DNA of 18,316 nucleotides from Planctomycetaceae bacterium (lineage in GTDB: Bacteria > Planctomycetota > Planctomycetia > Pirellulales > Pirellulaceae), in assembly GCA_002685655.1 (NCBI GenBank), contig NYXM01000200.1:1-18316 (forward strand), read 5' to 3'. Positions 15,572 through 18,316 of the stretch are shown one piece after another; positions within the stretch are counted from its first letter, which is position 1; every line of letters starts with the position of its first letter. The notes below the pieces were generated by a model. It was not told the origin of the DNA, did no database searches, and was given only the letters and a program-made list of their open reading frames with translations. Position numbers and translations under genes: made by a program.

Positions 15572-17029
15572 TTATTTCTTTGGGGATCGACGCTTCTTCG
15601 GTGAGCGGGACTTCGGCGACGGCTTTTTTTTCGACGAACCGACGGCCTTGTCCCACGGTTGTGATTCTCGAGGGCGGTATTGTGGGCGCGCGTCATTGGC
15701 CGGCATCGTCTTCATAACGCCTTGGAACTTGGCCAGCGACATTTTGGCCGGTTCAGACAACTGGCTTCCAAGCAAGTTGTGGCGCTCGAGTGGATCGGAC
15801 TGGAGATCGTAGAAGGCGGAGATATTGCGATTTGGTTCGATCCAGACTTTGTACCGCCTGTCACGGATCACACGATCCGCGTAATCATCGACTCCACGAA
15901 CACCTTCTGCATCAAGGCGAGCGGCGCCGTGGCCGAGCGCCATGATCCAACTGCGAGGCGAGTCGGCGGCCTTTCCCAAAATGACCTGTGCCATCGACTT
16001 GCCGTCCAGCACCAGGTTCGAGGGAATCTCCGCGCCACCCAGCTCAGCGAATGTTGGTAACAGATCTGAAAAATCCGTCAGCGCATCGGTCTCCACGCCG
16101 GCCGGGACCCGCCCCGGACAGTTGACGATGAACGGTTCGCAGACACCACCCTCGTATTTCTTTGCCTTGCCGCCACTGGGCCGCTGCCCGCCGACGGTGC
16201 CCAGTAGCCCACCGCTAGTGCCGTTGTCCGTCGTAAAGATAATGATCGTCCGTTGCCGCAGGTTTAGGTCGTCCACGGCGGCAACGAGTCGTCCAACCAG
16301 CGTGTCCGTGTAACGCACCATGGCGGCAATCCGATCTCGTCCGGTAGCGTCCGGCTCGGTCGGCGTGTGGGTCAAAGGTCCATGGGTCAGCGCCATGGGA
16401 AAGTACAGCATCATCGGATCGTCACGATGACTCTTCATGAAGTCGATCAGAAAGTTGCAATAGACGTCGGGACCAAACTCGCCTTTGTACGTCTTGCTTC
16501 CTTGGCGGGTATGAATATACGGATCCCAGTATCGGTTGGCGCTAGGCGGGTTCTGGCCCTCGAACCCCGTCCAAACGCACCAATCATCGAAACCGTGCTT
16601 CTCAAGGGCATTGGGTTCGATGCGAAAATCGTTGATCTGCCACTTGCCGCCAATGGCCGTGGCGTAGCCGGCGGATTTCATGACCGACGCAAACGAGGTG
16701 TATCGTTCCCAGTCGAAATAGCCGACACCCCAGCGTGGCACATCCCAATGATTGACCCAACCGGTCCGCCAGGGATACTGCCCTGTTAACAGTGTGACGC
16801 GCGTGGGCGTGCATTGCGGCATCGAATAGGCGTTGTGAAACTTCAGGCCACTCTTGGCCAGTTTGTCGATATGTGGAGTTTGGATGCTGTCCGCGCCGTA
16901 ACAACTGATCCAGTCCTTGCCCAGATCATCGACCATGATGAAGAGGATATTGGGTTGTTCGGCGGCCTGCACATGGGTGAGTGCGCAAGACAAAGTTGCC
17001 AGGAAGATGACGATCCAATTCTGCTTCAT
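15572..17029 (-). CDS. Secreted sulfatase with basic Ser-Pro-Lys tail
   Basis: This 485-residue S1-type sulfatase starts with a signal peptide (IVIFLATLSCALTHVQA). PNILFIMVDDLG gives D34 and D35; C73-T-P-T-R77 is a canonical formylglycine site, and TTDNGTSGG is present. The segment that usually reads GKWHLG is GKWQIN (K129, Q131), so the usual sulfate-contacting His is Gln. Residues 465-485 form a tail of Lys, Arg, Ser and Pro with repeated SPKK-like units, beyond the catalytic domain. A GGAG (17037-17040, minus strand) lies 7 bases before the ATG, and the previous gene's stop is 3 bases upstream, so it sits tightly in an operon. The substrate is not apparent. A secreted tail of this charge could bind an anionic polymer; that is a guess. 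Confidence 0.9.
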   Translation of the reverse strand: MKQNWIVIFLATLSCALTHVQAAEQPNILFIMVDDLGKDWISCYGADSIQTPHIDKLAKSGLKFHNAYSMPQCTPTRVTLLTGQYPWRTGWVNHWDVPRWGVGYFDWERYTSFASVMKSAGYATAIGGKWQINDFRIEPNALEKHGFDDWCVWTGFEGQNPPSANRYWDPYIHTRQGSKTYKGEFGPDVYCNFLIDFMKSHRDDPMMLYFPMALTHGPLTHTPTEPDATGRDRIAAMVRYTDTLVGRLVAAVDDLNLRQRTIIIFTTDNGTSGGLLGTVGGQRPSGGKAKKYEGGVCEPFIVNCPGRVPAGVETDALTDFSDLLPTFAELGGAEIPSNLVLDGKSMAQVILGKAADSPRSWIMALGHGAARLDAEGVRGVDDYADRVIRDRRYKVWIEPNRNISAFYDLQSDPLERHNLLGSQLSEPAKMSLAKFQGVMKTMPANDARPQYRPRESQPWDKAVGSSKKKPSPKSRSPKKRRSPKK

Positions 17030-17032
17030 GGC

Positions 17033-17749
17033 TTATCTCCGTGGTGGACGACGTCGTCGATTGCCGTTTTGGGGATCTCGCAGGCCGCGCAAATCGGCTG
17101 GCAGCGGCAGTGGAAACTCGAAAGCTTCACCTTGCAGTTCTTTGAACTTCACTTGCTGCCCTTGGTTGAGCAACGCCAACACGGGCTCATCCAGTTTTTT
17201 CTGTCGACGCCTCAAAGGCGAAGGATCATCTTCCGTTCGACGGAGCTCTTGGATCTTCTTGAATTGCTCGTCCGTCACGCCTAGTTGATCGCGGAACTCG
17301 CGACGATCAAGAGCGCGGGTGCCTTCGTACTGTAAACGCACTTGACTAAGGCGGTTGGTTTGTCCTGAATCGAGGATCACGGTCACCAGTTTCTCACCCT
17401 GAACGCGAATCTTCTCGACCTCGGCTTGCATTTTGTCCAACCCGTCCTGCAATGCCTGTCCCGATCCTTCAGGGCCGCGCCGGCCCCCGGGGAGTTCCAA
17501 CGGACCACCGCTGAAAAAAGCAGCCCGCCGCTGCTGACCTAAATCCGCTTGGAGATCGTCCAGCATGTCGATCTGGAGTTTGCGCAACTCAAGTTCCTTA
17601 CGAACGGGTGGCATCTCCAAGAGCCGGAAGAGTGTGTCCCGTGACAATCTGACGTAGCCACGGTTTCTCCCCCGCTGCGGCTGAGCTTGGCACGTTATCG
17701 CCAACAACGTCAGTATCCCTAACCAGGCGAATAGGTAACCCGATTTCAT
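17033..17749 (-). CDS. Small secreted helical protein, LTXXQ/Spy-like
   Basis: This 238-residue protein has a signal peptide (LFAWLGILTLLAITCQA) and then largely helical, charged sequence, with GVTDEQFKKIQELRR resembling the L-T-x-x-Q motif of Spy/CpxP-like periplasmic proteins and an earlier helix LRKLQIDMLDDLQADL. The C-terminus is Arg/Pro-rich (GNRRRRPPRR). Such proteins in planctomycetes have no known biochemical function; a periplasmic chaperone or polymer-binding role is speculative. I chose ATG 17749 rather than the TTG just before it; AAGGG at 17761-17765 is about 11 bases upstream. It lies between the PDZ/protease-like gene (21-base gap) and the sulfatase (3-base gap), evidently co-transcribed. 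Confidence 0.65.
   Translation of the reverse strand: MKSGYLFAWLGILTLLAITCQAQPQRGRNRGYVRLSRDTLFRLLEMPPVRKELELRKLQIDMLDDLQADLGQQRRAAFFSGGPLELPGGRRGPEGSGQALQDGLDKMQAEVEKIRVQGEKLVTVILDSGQTNRLSQVRLQYEGTRALDRREFRDQLGVTDEQFKKIQELRRTEDDPSPLRRRQKKLDEPVLALLNQGQQVKFKELQGEAFEFPLPLPADLRGLRDPQNGNRRRRPPRR
17037..17040 (-). promoter_or_regulatory. Shine-Dalgarno for the tail-bearing sulfatase
   Basis: GGAG on the minus strand, 7 bases before ATG 17029, supports this start and the tight packing with the upstream gene. Confidence 0.5.
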
Positions 17750-17770
17750 CAAAGTGCGTTCCCTTGCTTG

Positions 17771-18316
17771 TCAATTCGTCGTAGTTGTTGGATTGGTTTC
17801 GGTTTCCGCCAATTTGGCTTGGGCTTTTTCTACGATCGCCGTCACGGTTTCGCTGGGAAGTGCGTACGACACGGTTCGATCCGCCCGCGCCACGTTGATC
17901 CCGATCACGCGGCCGGACACATTGACGATGGGCCCGCCACACTGGCTGGGCAACAGAACTGAATCATGCTGAATGGCGGCTGGAAAGTCGTCCCGACGTT
18001 GATTCAACGGCCCGTTCAAGCCATCGCTTCCGCTAAAAGAATGCGGCATCAGATTCTGAAAGACGTCATCGCGCATACCGAGACGAACTTCCATTTCTAT
18101 GGTCTTTCCGTTGCGCTCGACGGTTGTCTTCAAGACGTCGCCCGGCCGATGCTTGCCGACAGCCTGCAGAAGTTCCGCGAAGCTCCTCACCGGCTTTCCC
18201 TTGACCAAGACAATTACGTCGTTAGCCAACATGCCAGCATTCTTGGCTCCGCTTCCTTCCATCACGGCCTCGATCGTAGGATGCCCTTCCTTTTCCTGGG
18301 TGCGGATCTGTACGCC
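17771..18316 (-). CDS. PDZ and trypsin-like domain protein, 3' part (5' end outside window)
   Basis: The frame is open to the window edge (first codon at 18316), so the 181 residues visible are a C-terminal part. Residues about 1-75 form a PDZ domain (GVQIRTQ, LANDVIVLVKGKPVRSF, RPGDVLKTTVERNGK). After a linker comes PAAIQHDSVLLPSQCGGPIV, then GRVIGINVARADRTVSYALP, which resembles the last barrel of a trypsin/HtrA-like protease. The usual catalytic Ser of SGGP is Cys here (TGT, 17939-17941). The order, PDZ before a C-terminal trypsin-like segment, differs from HtrA; the missing 5' part may hold a complete protease domain. It is the first visible gene of the four-gene minus-strand operon. A processing or regulatory role in the envelope is inferred. 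Confidence 0.72.
   Translation of the reverse strand, partial: GVQIRTQEKEGHPTIEAVMEGSGAKNAGMLANDVIVLVKGKPVRSFAELLQAVGKHRPGDVLKTTVERNGKTIEMEVRLGMRDDVFQNLMPHSFSGSDGLNGPLNQRRDDFPAAIQHDSVLLPSQCGGPIVNVSGRVIGINVARADRTVSYALPSETVTAIVEKAQAKLAETETNPTTTTN

Noticed and set aside
1..18316. CRISPR array, tRNA, rRNA, insertion sequence or prophage
   Set aside because: No regularly spaced repeats with spacers, no transposase or integrase motif, and no tRNA-like cloverleaf or conserved rRNA segment was noticed in either strand.

Overview
The window looks like chromosomal DNA from a planctomycete, probably of the Pirellulales type. This rests on protein families rather than on any marker gene: three secreted formylglycine-type sulfatases, a DUF6807 (PmoA-like) protein, a large secreted propeller/HEAT/cytochrome c protein of the kind called membrane-bound dehydrogenase in Planctomycetes and Verrucomicrobia, and a HlyD / GAF-HlyD / M50-HlyD gene set. 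I see no rRNA, tRNA, CRISPR array, transposase or integrase.

Layout. Bases 2-70 are the tail of an unidentified gene. Bases 260-5216 (+) hold three consecutive genes: a secreted HlyD-type adaptor, a membrane-anchored HlyD protein with cytosolic GAF-like domains, and a PqqD/RRE-like - M50 site-2-protease - HlyD fusion. Bases 5408-7800 (+) hold a sulfatase overlapping by ATGA with a DUF6807 protein. Bases 7819-12351 (-) hold the cytochrome c/propeller protein and a second sulfatase with unusual active-site motifs. A 430-base divergent spacer (12352-12781) carries a perfect inverted repeat, three 16-bp-spaced repeats and a possible small ORF. Bases 12782-14046 (+) hold a zinc-ribbon/TerB-like protein overlapping by ATGA with an isoprenylcysteine methyltransferase-like membrane protein. 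Bases 14129-18316 (-) are a tightly packed operon, in transcription order: a PDZ/trypsin-like protein (5' end outside the window), a small secreted helical protein, a third sulfatase with a lysine/serine-proline tail, and a PhoD-like phosphatase.

How the genes may work together. The three HlyD-type genes share lipoyl-like and beta-barrel segments and could assemble into one envelope-spanning complex. Its only polytopic subunit is a predicted intramembrane protease, and no ABC, RND or MFS permease is seen, so a processing or export machine is a reasonable hypothesis and is the most interesting part of the window. The rest is an envelope and polysaccharide-degradation repertoire (sulfate and phosphate ester removal, a sugar-oxidation-like redox protein), with no glycoside hydrolase or SusC/D in view. 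Function beyond family level is inference.
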